Source: Desulfosarcina ovata subsp. ovata (GTDB lineage Bacteria > Desulfobacterota > Desulfobacteria > Desulfobacterales > Desulfosarcinaceae). Taken from it: DNA of 64,000 nucleotides. The notes below the pieces were generated by a model. It made no database searches and was not told where the DNA came from. It saw only the letters and a list, made by a program, of their open reading frames with translations. Both the position numbers and the translations under genes were made by a program. Location: the NCBI RefSeq assembly GCF_009689005.1, contig NZ_AP021879.1, forward strand, positions 3,224,001 to 3,288,000, read 5' to 3'. Below, in pieces: positions 52,006 to 60,201 of this stretch; position 1 is the stretch's first letter; every line of letters starts with the position of its first letter.

Positions 52006-53334
52006 ATGCCCCCTGCAATCAGACAAATACTGGACATGAACGCCTTTGATGCCAGCCGGAAGAGTGGCCCCGGCAATCCGCTGCTGGAACGCCGCCTGCA
52101 GAATTTCGGCGCGGCATCGGTTCTTTTTTACCGCTCCCCCATCGAAATGGTCCGCGCCCGCGGCGCCTGGATGGTCGCGGAGAACGGCAAGCAATATCTG
52201 GATTTCTACAACAACGTGCCTTCGGTGGGCCACTGTCACCCGCGGGTCGTGGATGCCATCAGCGACCAGGTGGCCACCCTGAACATCCATACCCGTTACC
52301 TCACCCGCGTGGTAGACGATTACCTCGACGCGCTCAAAGCCACCCTGCCCGGCCACCTGGACAACCTTCTGCTCTCGTGCACGGGCAGCGAGGCCAACGA
52401 CCTGGCCCTGCGCATCGCCTCGACATGGACCGGCAACAGGGGGTTCATCGTCACCGAAACCGCCTACCACGGCAACACCCTGGCCACGACCGACATCTCA
52501 CCGGCGGCCCTGAAAAAAAATCCGCTGCCCGATCATGTGGTGGCGATTCCGCCGCCCAGCCCGCTGGTTTTCGAGGACGGCGTCGCCCAGGGGTTTGCCG
52601 CCGCCATGGCCAAGGCTGTCGCCACGCTGGATCGACGCGGTTACGGCGTGGCGGCATTGATCTGCGATTCGATTTTCTCCAGCGACGGGGTATTCAGCGA
52701 CCCGGCCGGATTTCTGGCCGATGCGGTCGACGTTGTCAGGCAGGCCGGCGGGCTCTACATTGCCGATGAGGTTCAGCCAGGGTTCGCCCGCACGGGAGAA
52801 TGCATGTGGGGCTTCCAGCGCCACGCCGTGAGGCCGGACCTGGTGACCATGGGCAAGCCCATGGGAAACGGATTCCCCATGGCGGGTGTGGCCGCGCGCG
52901 CGGCACATATGAACCGGTTCTGCGAAGATGTGGGATATTTCAATACGTTTGGCGGCAATCCGGTTGCCGCCGCCGCCGGTCAGGCCGTGCTGGATATCAT
53001 CCGGGAGGAACGGCTCATGGAAAACGCCCTCAATGTCGGCGGGCAGATCGTGGCCGGGCTGAATACGTTGCGCGCGTCCCACCCGGTGATCACTGCTGTC
53101 CGGGGCTGCGGCCTGTTTATCGGCACCGATCTGTGTGCGGATGGCGACCCCCGCCGGCCGGATCAGTCGATCACCACGGATGTGATCAACGGTCTCAAGG
53201 AACGCGGCGTGCTGATCGGTGCCGCGGGCAAGTACGGCAACACACTGAAGCTGCGGCCGCCCCTGTGTCTGACGGCCGGCGAGGCCAATATTTTTTTAAA
53301 TGCCCTGGAGGATACCCTCGGTCAGACCCGATAA
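52006..53334 (+). CDS. class-III PLP enzyme, amino-alcohol-phosphate phospholyase-like
   Basis: A 442-residue aminotransferase-fold protein. YLDFYNNVPSVGHCHPRVVD resembles the NNVxxVGHCHP stretch of ethanolamine-phosphate and hydroxylysine-phosphate phospholyases. GSEANDLALRIA binds the cofactor phosphate, ADEVQPGFARTGECMWGF holds the PLP-binding Asp, and TMGKPMGNGFPMAGVA holds the Schiff-base Lys. With the kinase gene 18 bp upstream it would convert a phospho-amino-alcohol to aldehyde, ammonia and phosphate. An ordinary omega-aminotransferase is the alternative. Confidence 0.82.
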   Translation: MPPAIRQILDMNAFDASRKSGPGNPLLERRLQNFGAASVLFYRSPIEMVRARGAWMVAENGKQYLDFYNNVPSVGHCHPRVVDAISDQVATLNIHTRYLTRVVDDYLDALKATLPGHLDNLLLSCTGSEANDLALRIASTWTGNRGFIVTETAYHGNTLATTDISPAALKKNPLPDHVVAIPPPSPLVFEDGVAQGFAAAMAKAVATLDRRGYGVAALICDSIFSSDGVFSDPAGFLADAVDVVRQAGGLYIADEVQPGFARTGECMWGFQRHAVRPDLVTMGKPMGNGFPMAGVAARAAHMNRFCEDVGYFNTFGGNPVAAAAGQAVLDIIREERLMENALNVGGQIVAGLNTLRASHPVITAVRGCGLFIGTDLCADGDPRRPDQSITTDVINGLKERGVLIGAAGKYGNTLKLRPPLCLTAGEANIFLNALEDTLGQTR

Positions 53335-53399
53335 CAGGCCGGGGCAAAGGAAGATGTCGGGGCGTTACAGCTGCTGGGCTCGTAAAAATTCGCCGTTCA

Positions 53400-53522
53400 G
53401 ACGGATTCGTAAGAAGCCCGAGATCAAGGCTTGCGAATCCTGAGGAATGAGGAGTACTGAGCGTACTTCGCAGTGACGAAGGATACGCGTAACGCCGATA
53501 TCGGGTTTTTTACGAATCCGTC
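53400..53522. repeat. Extragenic palindromic element
   Basis: GACGGATTCGTAAGAAGCCC at 53400 is answered by GGGTTTTTTACGAATCCGTC ending at 53522 (inverted, few mismatches), around a ~70-bp interior. The right arm overlaps the stop codon of the VOC gene (minus strand). The layout is that of a repetitive extragenic palindrome or small MITE lying between convergent genes. Confidence 0.65.
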
Positions 53523-53907
53523 AAAGTTCTTGGACCAGTTCGATGAGAACATCGTCCGGCCCCTTGAAAAACGCCACCCGCAGACCGTCATCCGTATTGC
53601 GGGGCTGGACGACAAATTCGACTCCCCTGTCGGTCAGCTCCCGGCAGGCGGCGTCAGTGTCGTCGACCCCCAGGGCCATGTGGTGGTAGCCGTAAACCGG
53701 GCCGGTGATATCCGTGTTGACGGTTTCCCCTTCGGCGGCCACCCGCAGATTGACGATGGTGCCGTTCAGATCGAGGGACGCACCATCGGCCGTACCGAAT
53801 TTCTGGTATCCTTTCAGGGCGGCACCCAAAATCCGGGTAAAAAAATCGACGGTCGCTTCAAGATCGCCGCACAACAGGTGAAGGTGGTGAAATCGGTAGT
53901 TCATCAC
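53521..53907 (-). CDS. VOC-superfamily (glyoxalase-like) protein
   Basis: A 128-residue protein with two beta-alpha-beta-beta-beta modules: FHHLHLLCGDLEATVDFFTR at the N terminus (metal His) and YHHMALGVDDTDAACRELTD in the second, ending FFKGPDDVLIELVQEL (metal Glu). A metal-dependent lyase, isomerase or dioxygenase of unknown substrate. Convergent with the phospholyase gene, the palindromic element between them. Confidence 0.85.
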   Translation of the reverse strand: MMNYRFHHLHLLCGDLEATVDFFTRILGAALKGYQKFGTADGASLDLNGTIVNLRVAAEGETVNTDITGPVYGYHHMALGVDDTDAACRELTDRGVEFVVQPRNTDDGLRVAFFKGPDDVLIELVQEL

Positions 53908-53988
53908 AATCCTTTCTCATCTGGAATGATCAGCAGTTCGCTTCCCCCTTATAATATCCGCGGATCAGAAACAAACCCAAATTCCCCG

Positions 53989-56900
53989 TCACAGACCCGT
54001 TTCCGCCAGTACCGCCAGGAAGGCGTCGCGGTGCCGGATCAGGGATTCAACGCCGTGGCCGAAGGTCTTCCGGTAATTCTCGAAGGCCGCTTTCAGTTTG
54101 GCGGCGGTATCGGCCAGAACCGCAGGATCGGTATCCGCAACAAGGTCAAAAGCGTGGGTTAAGCGGTCGATCAGGTCTTGGCTGGTTTCTGAAAAAAGAT
54201 CCCTGAGCACCGCTTCGTCCTTCACCCACTCCGGGTTCACGTGGTAGACCGCGCCCAGGGCCACCAGAACCGGTTCGGGCACGCCTTCAGACCGTTTTTC
54301 CGCCGCGGAATCGTCTCTCCGGTGGATGGCCCACCGCCAGATACGCTCCCACAGGCTGAGGTTTTCCGGCTCACTGCGCAGGCGCATGGCCACGTAGCGC
54401 AACCGGTTGAGGAAGCGTTTGATGGTTCGCGGCGTACGGCGCAACAGGACGATCCAGGGATGCCAGATGGCCAGGGCGTCGCGAAACGTACGGGAATCTT
54501 TGGTGAAACGTCGTGGCCGCAGGACCAGGTAGCGTCCGCCGATGACGACGAACCCCAGCCCGGCCAGCAGGGCCAGCCAAAGACCGGTCGGGCTCTCGTC
54601 CGTGGCCCCCGGACGAAAACCGGCCTTGCCGGTGGGTTTCTCTTCCGGTGCCGGCGTCGGGCGGTCCGGCTCCGCTTCAGTTAGGGTTGCCGGCGTCGCG
54701 GCCTCCTTCCGGGGTGCATGGCGCAATACCAGCTCGGCCTTGCGGTCGTCCCTGCCCAGCGTGCCGATGGGGAGCCCCTCTTCGAGTGCCTGCCGCGCCC
54801 CCTTGAGCACAATCTCCAGAGCACGCCCGTCCTGGCTGCCCGGTGGCGAACCCAACGCGTCCAATGGAATCCGGATGCGGCCGTCATCCAGGACCACTTC
54901 CCCGCCGCCGGTGGCGGCCGGCAGAACGAGCAGGTCCTCTGTTTCGGCCGGCTTCTGCTCTGGCTCACCATCGGGAATGATTCGCCACAGGTACCATGCC
55001 AGGGTCGCCAGGACCGCCAGGCAAAGGACGGGGATTTGCTTTTTTACCGTTCGACCGCAAGCGGTCAGTATTCTCACCAGCAGCGAAGGCGGTTCCGTTA
55101 CCTTGGGTGTGAGCAGGGCACGAGTGGCATCGGCCGACGGCACCGGCACGGGCACCTCGATGTTGATCAGTTTTTCAAGGTACTGTTGAGCGAAACGCCG
55201 CCGGTGGGCGAAGCCGTCTTTGCTCCCATCGTTCCCGTTGTTCGTTTCCTCGGCCAGTTCCTTGAACTGCAGGGCCACGCAGGTCTCCACCCACTGCCGG
55301 GCCATACCCAGAATGATGAAGCAGCGTCCCGACGCTGCCAGAAAATTGATCGTTTCCAGAATTTCGACCACGTTCTCCTTGGTGCAGCGGTCCAGATCGT
55401 CGATGAAAATCACCATCGCCCCCAGATCCAGGCTGGCGGCCACATCCTCGAACTCCTGGGCGAAATGGGCGCGCGCACCGGGGTCGAGCCCGCCCTTCCT
55501 GCCGCCTTCCGTCGCCCCCAGGGTCAGCAACCGCTGGGGCGAAAGGCCGAAGGCACGGATGCCCCGCCATGCTGCCGCCACCGCCGGCGAGGCCAGCAGG
55601 GCGCCGATCCAGTTGTCGGGGTTATCGGGGATCAGATCGGAAAGGCTGAAAAGATGCCGGATCTCGTCCGGGTTGCCGGCGAGCAGGGCCTGGACCAGGG
55701 CCCCCAGGGTGCCGATCAGGGAAACCACCAAACCTTCCAGAAACGGATAGGCGGCGAACAGCAGGAAGGCCAGGGATGCAAAGGCCAGCCGGTTGCGCCG
55801 CCCCCGCCGGAACAGCAGGCGCAGCCGGAAAAGGATGCCGCCGGGATGCCACAGGGGCGGGATCGCCTGACGGCGGATATGGGCGTAAAGGGAGGCCAGC
55901 AACTGCTCGCCCTTCTGATGGTGCCAGGCGTTAAACCACACCGGGTGGAAACGACGCATTTTCAAGTCATGCAAGAGCAGGTTCATCAGCGATGACTTGC
56001 CCGTTCCCCACTCGCCGGTCACGGCCATGGTCAGGGGCGGGTCGGTGTTGCGGTTGGCGATGAAACGCGCCATGCCGGCAGCGATACTGCCCAGGTCCAG
56101 CGGGTCGGGGTCTCCGGCCGCCAGGGGCCGGTCCGAGGCCAGGAGATCGGCCACGGTCTCGCCGGCCGCCTCGGGCCAGCCACGCCGCTGGACCACGAAC
56201 AGAGAGACGATGATCAGAACCAAACACAGGCTCCAGTACCAGGGAGCCGGCAGACGGCGGTACGTGGGCAGGGTCCAGGTCCGGCTCCCATTGACGGTCG
56301 ACAGGAGCGTACCCCCTGACCCACAGGCGTGGCCATGCCCACCATCCGTGAAATCCAGCGCCCGCAGATCGGCGGCGGTGCCGCTGGACTGTGGACGCCA
56401 GGTGCGCCCACCATCGACCGTTGACAGCAGCGTGCCGTTTTCACCACTGACCCAGCCGCGTTCATGGTCGCTGAAATGAAGGGCAAACAGGTAGGCAGTG
56501 GTACCACTGGTCTGCACCTGCCAGGTCCGGCCCCCGTCGACCGTCGACAGAATCGTGCCGCCGGACCCGCAGGCCCAGCCATGCTCGTCGTCCGTGAAAT
56601 AAAGATCGCGCAGATAGAAACGGGCGTCGCTGAACAGCACCTGCCAGGTCTGGCCCCCATCGATCGTCGACAGAAGCGTGCCGCCGGACCCACAGGCCCA
56701 GCCATGCTCGCCGTCCGTGAAATATAGGGCCGAGAGCCACGCATCGGTACCGCTGGACTGCGCACGCCAGCTCTGCCCCCCATCGGTCGTCGACAGGAGC
56801 GTGCCGTTAAACCCGCCGGCCCAGCCATGCTCAGCGTCGGTGAAGGTAAGGGCCGACAGCCACACATCGGTACCGCTGGACTGCGGATGCCAGGTCCGGC

Positions 56901-58419
56901 CCCCATCGGTCGTCGACAGCAGCGTGCCGTCAGACCCGCCGGCCCAGCCATGCTCAGCGTCCATGAAGGTAAGGGCCGACAGATCGGCCGTGATGCCGCT
57001 GGGCTGCGGGTGCCAGGACCGGCCCCCATCGGCCGTCGACAGCAGCGTGCCGTCAAAACCACCGGCCCAGCCATGCTCGTTGTCCGTGAAATGAAGGGCC
57101 GACAGGCCGGCAGCGGTGCCGCTGGACTGGGGACGCCAGGTCCGGCCCCCATCGGCCGTCGACAGAAACGTGCCGTCAGACCCGCAGGCCCAGCCATGCT
57201 CAGCGTCCTTAAAATCAAGGGCCGACAGGCCGGCAGCGGTGCCGCTGGACTGAACCTGCCAGGTGCGGCCGCCATCGCCGGTGGACAGCAGCACGCCCTC
57301 TTTACCACCGGCCCAGCCGTGTTTAGGATCCGTAAAATGAAGGGCATGCAGGTCGGTGGTGGTGCCGCTGGCCGGTTCGTCCCAATTCCGGCCACCGTCC
57401 GTCGTCAACAGGATCAGGCCGTATTCGCCGCAGATCCAGCCGTGCTCAGCGTCCGTGAAATCGAGGGCCGACAGGCGCGGGTACCGACCGCTGGATTGTT
57501 CCCGCCAAATCTTTCCCCCATTGGTCGTCGACAGGATCGTGCCGTTGTCCCCACAGGCCCAGCCGTGTTCCTGATCCGCAAAATGGAGGGCGAACAGCTG
57601 GTCCCGGGTAACGCGATCCTGCTCTTGCCAGCGCTGCCCCCCATCGGTCGTCGACAGGATCGTGCCGTTGTCCCCGCAGGCCCAACCGTGCCCGCGATCG
57701 GTGAAATGGAGATCTGACAACCCGGCGGCGGTGCCACTGGGCTGTGCTTGCCAGGTGCGGCCGCCGTCGCTCGTGCCCAGGATCGTACCGCCTTCTCCCG
57801 CTATCCAGCCGCAGGTGTCATCCACGAAGAAAACCGTTTGCAGGTCGGGAACCCGCAATGGCGTGTTTTCCGGTGGTTCCTGCGGTTGCGGTTTTTCCGG
57901 CAATTTCTCAGGGGTTGTCTTCACCGGCACCTGCTGCCGGATGTCCCGGACACTTTTTTTACTTTCCTGCCTGTATGCCGGCTGGTCGGCGGCGCTGGCA
58001 GGGCGGACGCCCCACCCCAAAAGATTCAGCCCGGCATTTTTTCTCGCCTCCGGTGGTCCGGCAATCTCAACACCGGCAGGAAATGGCCGCCGCATCCATG
58101 ATTTCCCCTTGTCCCGGCTGACCAGGATCAGGCCGCCGCCCCCCACCGCCCAGATCACCCCGCTTCCGGGAACGATAACCACATCATTCAAATTACCGGA
58201 TACCATGGGCAGGCGCATGAAGGCGTTTTCCTCGTAAGGGAAAAGGAACGTCTCCTTGAATGAAGCCGGTTTGAAGGGATCCGGCCGGGGAATTTGCTTC
58301 AGGGCGTAGACGGTGGCGGCGACAAAAACGACCAGACAACAGCCGATCACCCAGCCGGCGGCGATCTTTTGGCGTCCGCCGCTGACAGCCTGCTTCACAT
58401 GAACCTTGGGTGCGCTCAT
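53989..58419 (-). CDS. membrane protein with YCF48/BNR propeller and KAP-family P-loop NTPase
   Basis: A 1476-residue protein. A membrane helix at ~22-41 (GWVIGCCLVVFVAATVYALK) is followed by ~13 YCF48/BNR-type repeats (about 190-715) of the plan LSALxFTDxEHGWAxGxxGT, then LLSTxDGGRTWxxQSSGT. A second helix stands at ~722-745, then a KAP NTPase with Walker A GEWGTGKSSLM (~805), a hydrophobic insert (~880-915) and Walker B MVIFIDDLDRCTKENV (~1005). Two more helices lie near 1133 and 1286. The propeller should face the periplasm and the NTPase the cytoplasm. KAP proteins are suspected signalling and defence ATPases. It lies 30 bp after the XendoU gene, one operon. The fusion is unusual; function unknown. 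Confidence 0.85.
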   Translation of the reverse strand: MSAPKVHVKQAVSGGRQKIAAGWVIGCCLVVFVAATVYALKQIPRPDPFKPASFKETFLFPYEENAFMRLPMVSGNLNDVVIVPGSGVIWAVGGGGLILVSRDKGKSWMRRPFPAGVEIAGPPEARKNAGLNLLGWGVRPASAADQPAYRQESKKSVRDIRQQVPVKTTPEKLPEKPQPQEPPENTPLRVPDLQTVFFVDDTCGWIAGEGGTILGTSDGGRTWQAQPSGTAAGLSDLHFTDRGHGWACGDNGTILSTTDGGQRWQEQDRVTRDQLFALHFADQEHGWACGDNGTILSTTNGGKIWREQSSGRYPRLSALDFTDAEHGWICGEYGLILLTTDGGRNWDEPASGTTTDLHALHFTDPKHGWAGGKEGVLLSTGDGGRTWQVQSSGTAAGLSALDFKDAEHGWACGSDGTFLSTADGGRTWRPQSSGTAAGLSALHFTDNEHGWAGGFDGTLLSTADGGRSWHPQPSGITADLSALTFMDAEHGWAGGSDGTLLSTTDGGRTWHPQSSGTDVWLSALTFTDAEHGWAGGFNGTLLSTTDGGQSWRAQSSGTDAWLSALYFTDGEHGWACGSGGTLLSTIDGGQTWQVLFSDARFYLRDLYFTDDEHGWACGSGGTILSTVDGGRTWQVQTSGTTAYLFALHFSDHERGWVSGENGTLLSTVDGGRTWRPQSSGTAADLRALDFTDGGHGHACGSGGTLLSTVNGSRTWTLPTYRRLPAPWYWSLCLVLIIVSLFVVQRRGWPEAAGETVADLLASDRPLAAGDPDPLDLGSIAAGMARFIANRNTDPPLTMAVTGEWGTGKSSLMNLLLHDLKMRRFHPVWFNAWHHQKGEQLLASLYAHIRRQAIPPLWHPGGILFRLRLLFRRGRRNRLAFASLAFLLFAAYPFLEGLVVSLIGTLGALVQALLAGNPDEIRHLFSLSDLIPDNPDNWIGALLASPAVAAAWRGIRAFGLSPQRLLTLGATEGGRKGGLDPGARAHFAQEFEDVAASLDLGAMVIFIDDLDRCTKENVVEILETINFLAASGRCFIILGMARQWVETCVALQFKELAEETNNGNDGSKDGFAHRRRFAQQYLEKLINIEVPVPVPSADATRALLTPKVTEPPSLLVRILTACGRTVKKQIPVLCLAVLATLAWYLWRIIPDGEPEQKPAETEDLLVLPAATGGGEVVLDDGRIRIPLDALGSPPGSQDGRALEIVLKGARQALEEGLPIGTLGRDDRKAELVLRHAPRKEAATPATLTEAEPDRPTPAPEEKPTGKAGFRPGATDESPTGLWLALLAGLGFVVIGGRYLVLRPRRFTKDSRTFRDALAIWHPWIVLLRRTPRTIKRFLNRLRYVAMRLRSEPENLSLWERIWRWAIHRRDDSAAEKRSEGVPEPVLVALGAVYHVNPEWVKDEAVLRDLFSETSQDLIDRLTHAFDLVADTDPAVLADTAAKLKAAFENYRKTFGHGVESLIRHRDAFLAVLAETGL
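56270..57830 (-). repeat. Tandem ~129-bp coding repeats of the propeller
   Basis: About 13 units of ~129 bp (43 codons), some nearly identical at the DNA level. They encode the propeller blades. Such near-identity indicates recent expansion by recombination, so copy number may vary between strains. Confidence 0.8.
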
Positions 58420-58449
58420 GGCTGCTCCTTGTATTGGGTTGCCGGGAAC

Positions 58450-59742
58450 TTAAAGCAAAATCGTCTCGCCCTGGGTCTTCACCTGCCCTTTGGAGTAGGT
58501 CACCAGATGGACCGCATGATCATTGGCGTCGAGAAGGCGGATGCTCCCGCCCTTGTTGGAGAGTTGGACACCGGACGGATCGAGCACCACGCGAAGCGTT
58601 TCACCGGCACCGACGGTCATGCCCGAAAGCGGCTGCCGCCTGGCGTTGCGGTCTTCAAGGTGCCAGCCGTCAAGGGCGGCGGCGGCACTGCCGGTATTGA
58701 TCAGGGTCACGCTTTCACTTCCCGGATCGTGCCCCTCTGGGTTGACCAGGGCGGCGATGATGCGGATGCGGCCGTCGACCACCGGTGTTGCCGGTGGAAC
58801 GGGGATATCGATGTCGGTCGGGGTCACCGGAGGCGTCGATGGGATGGTCGGGCCTTCCGCCCCGGAAAAAACCGGGTAAAAGGTTCTGACGTGGCGGTTC
58901 GAGTCATCCCGGAAGACCTTCAGATGGTACCGCGCACCGTTGATCACGGCGTCCTTGGGAGCCCGCGCACCGACGTGGGCACGCACCGTCCCCAGGGCCA
59001 GCAGCCCTTCGACGCTGCAACCCACGAAAAACCCGCCGATTTTTTTGGTCAGCGGGCGCAGGGCGTCACGGTCGTAATCCGGCGCCTGCCAGCGATAGGA
59101 GATGGTCACCGATTCCGGGAACTGGGACTGTTCGGCGGACTGTTTGGACCCCAGATAGACGATACGGTCGTCGGACAGGCCGGGAAAATGGTTGGTCGCG
59201 CCGTCCACCTGTCGCGCGAAGCCATCGTCGAGGTAGTACTTGTACCAGAAATGGTAGCCCTGTGCCTTGGCGCCTTCCTGTTCGCCCACGGCCACGTGTT
59301 CGAACCCTGTCAGGTGCGGATCCCCACCCATGGAAAACCGCCGGAACCACATCTCCATGAGGGTATTGTACCACCGCTCGCGAGTGATGCTGGTTTCCGT
59401 GGCGCGGGCCACATAGTCGCGCGCCACCAGCATGGGCGGCGTATCCACCATGGCGTGCACCAGATCGTGCACCTCCTCGCGCTCCTGGGCCGTTTCCTGC
59501 TCCTCATCGCGTTCGGGCAGCGCATAGTTGTCGAACAGCACCCGGCACAGCTCATAGGAGCGGCGTTTGCTTTCGGGAATGACAGTCTCGGTGAGAACTC
59601 GCAGGTCCCTGTCCGTGGCCGTCAGACGGCTGTTGACCTTGACGAACCCCGTTGACGGATCGCCGCTCTCGGTATCGAGAATGGGTCTGACACCGGAACC
59701 GGACTGATCCGCATCCCAGATTTGCTGATAGATGTCGGCCAT
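58450..59742 (-). CDS. XendoU-type endoribonuclease with C-terminal lamin-tail domain
   Basis: A 430-residue protein without signal peptide or membrane helix. Residues ~1-290 are a XendoU (EndoU/PP11-type) fold: RVLFDNYALPERD, EREEVHDLVHAMVDTPPM, LMEMWFRRFSMGG, TGFEHVAVGEQEG (catalytic-type His149), AQGYHFWYKYYLDDG (His164) and KKIGGFFVGCSVEG (Lys233/234). The spacing of the two His (15) equals that of human ENDOU; one loop before the Lys is longer. XendoU enzymes cut RNA at U, usually with Mn2+. Residues ~320-430 form a lamin-tail (LTD) beta-domain (TLINTGSAAAALDGWHLEDR...LRVVLDPSG), used in bacteria for nucleic-acid or surface association. It is followed 30 bp later by the KAP-NTPase gene. 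Likely effector of a two-gene system (inferred). Confidence 0.85.
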   Translation of the reverse strand: MADIYQQIWDADQSGSGVRPILDTESGDPSTGFVKVNSRLTATDRDLRVLTETVIPESKRRSYELCRVLFDNYALPERDEEQETAQEREEVHDLVHAMVDTPPMLVARDYVARATETSITRERWYNTLMEMWFRRFSMGGDPHLTGFEHVAVGEQEGAKAQGYHFWYKYYLDDGFARQVDGATNHFPGLSDDRIVYLGSKQSAEQSQFPESVTISYRWQAPDYDRDALRPLTKKIGGFFVGCSVEGLLALGTVRAHVGARAPKDAVINGARYHLKVFRDDSNRHVRTFYPVFSGAEGPTIPSTPPVTPTDIDIPVPPATPVVDGRIRIIAALVNPEGHDPGSESVTLINTGSAAAALDGWHLEDRNARRQPLSGMTVGAGETLRVVLDPSGVQLSNKGGSIRLLDANDHAVHLVTYSKGQVKTQGETILL

Positions 59743-60201
59743 ATCCTCCTCCTTGGGTTGTGGAAGTGAAAAATGAGAACCGGCATACCGCGCGGCTGGT
59801 GCAGCAAGCGGTGAGATCGAGGAAACGAGGGGCGGCTGGCGGTATGGTGACGCGTTGAACGATGTCTCTCCGGGTCAATCGCCCGGACTAACGGTATAAT
59901 AGCGCCCAAAGCGGAAGAAATGCAAGGCGGCAGTTCCCGCCCCCAGGGCAATCGCAAGTAAAATCAAAAACCGGCCGTTCCTGAACACGCACCATTCCCG
60001 AAAGTGGGAAAATGCCAAATGCCAAATGTCAAATGTCAAATGAAGGATGAAATCGATTTTAAATTGGATTGATTTTTGTTTTTTCGCGGGCATGGCCCGC
60101 CCCGACGCGTTTCAATCGTCTGATTCCACACCGTTTTCCGTAGGAGCTGGCCATGCCTGCGACCAGATGATCCTCATCCGGGTTCCGATAACGACGCTCT
60201 A
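59743..60201. other. Intergenic region with heptanucleotide repeats
   Basis: No gene is convincing. At 60011-60042 a run of four 7-bp units (AAATGCC twice, then AAATGTC twice) occurs. Promoters of the XendoU operon (minus strand) should lie at 59750-59900. Confidence 0.5.

Noticed and set aside
56214..57395. 393-codon frame within the propeller array
   Set aside because: Frame shadow produced by the repeated GC-rich blades; low-complexity Pro/Ala/Arg translation.
59875..60093. 72-codon minus-strand frame MPAKKQKSIQF... with a hydrophobic segment
   Set aside because: No ribosome-binding site and it includes the heptanucleotide repeat; probably chance.
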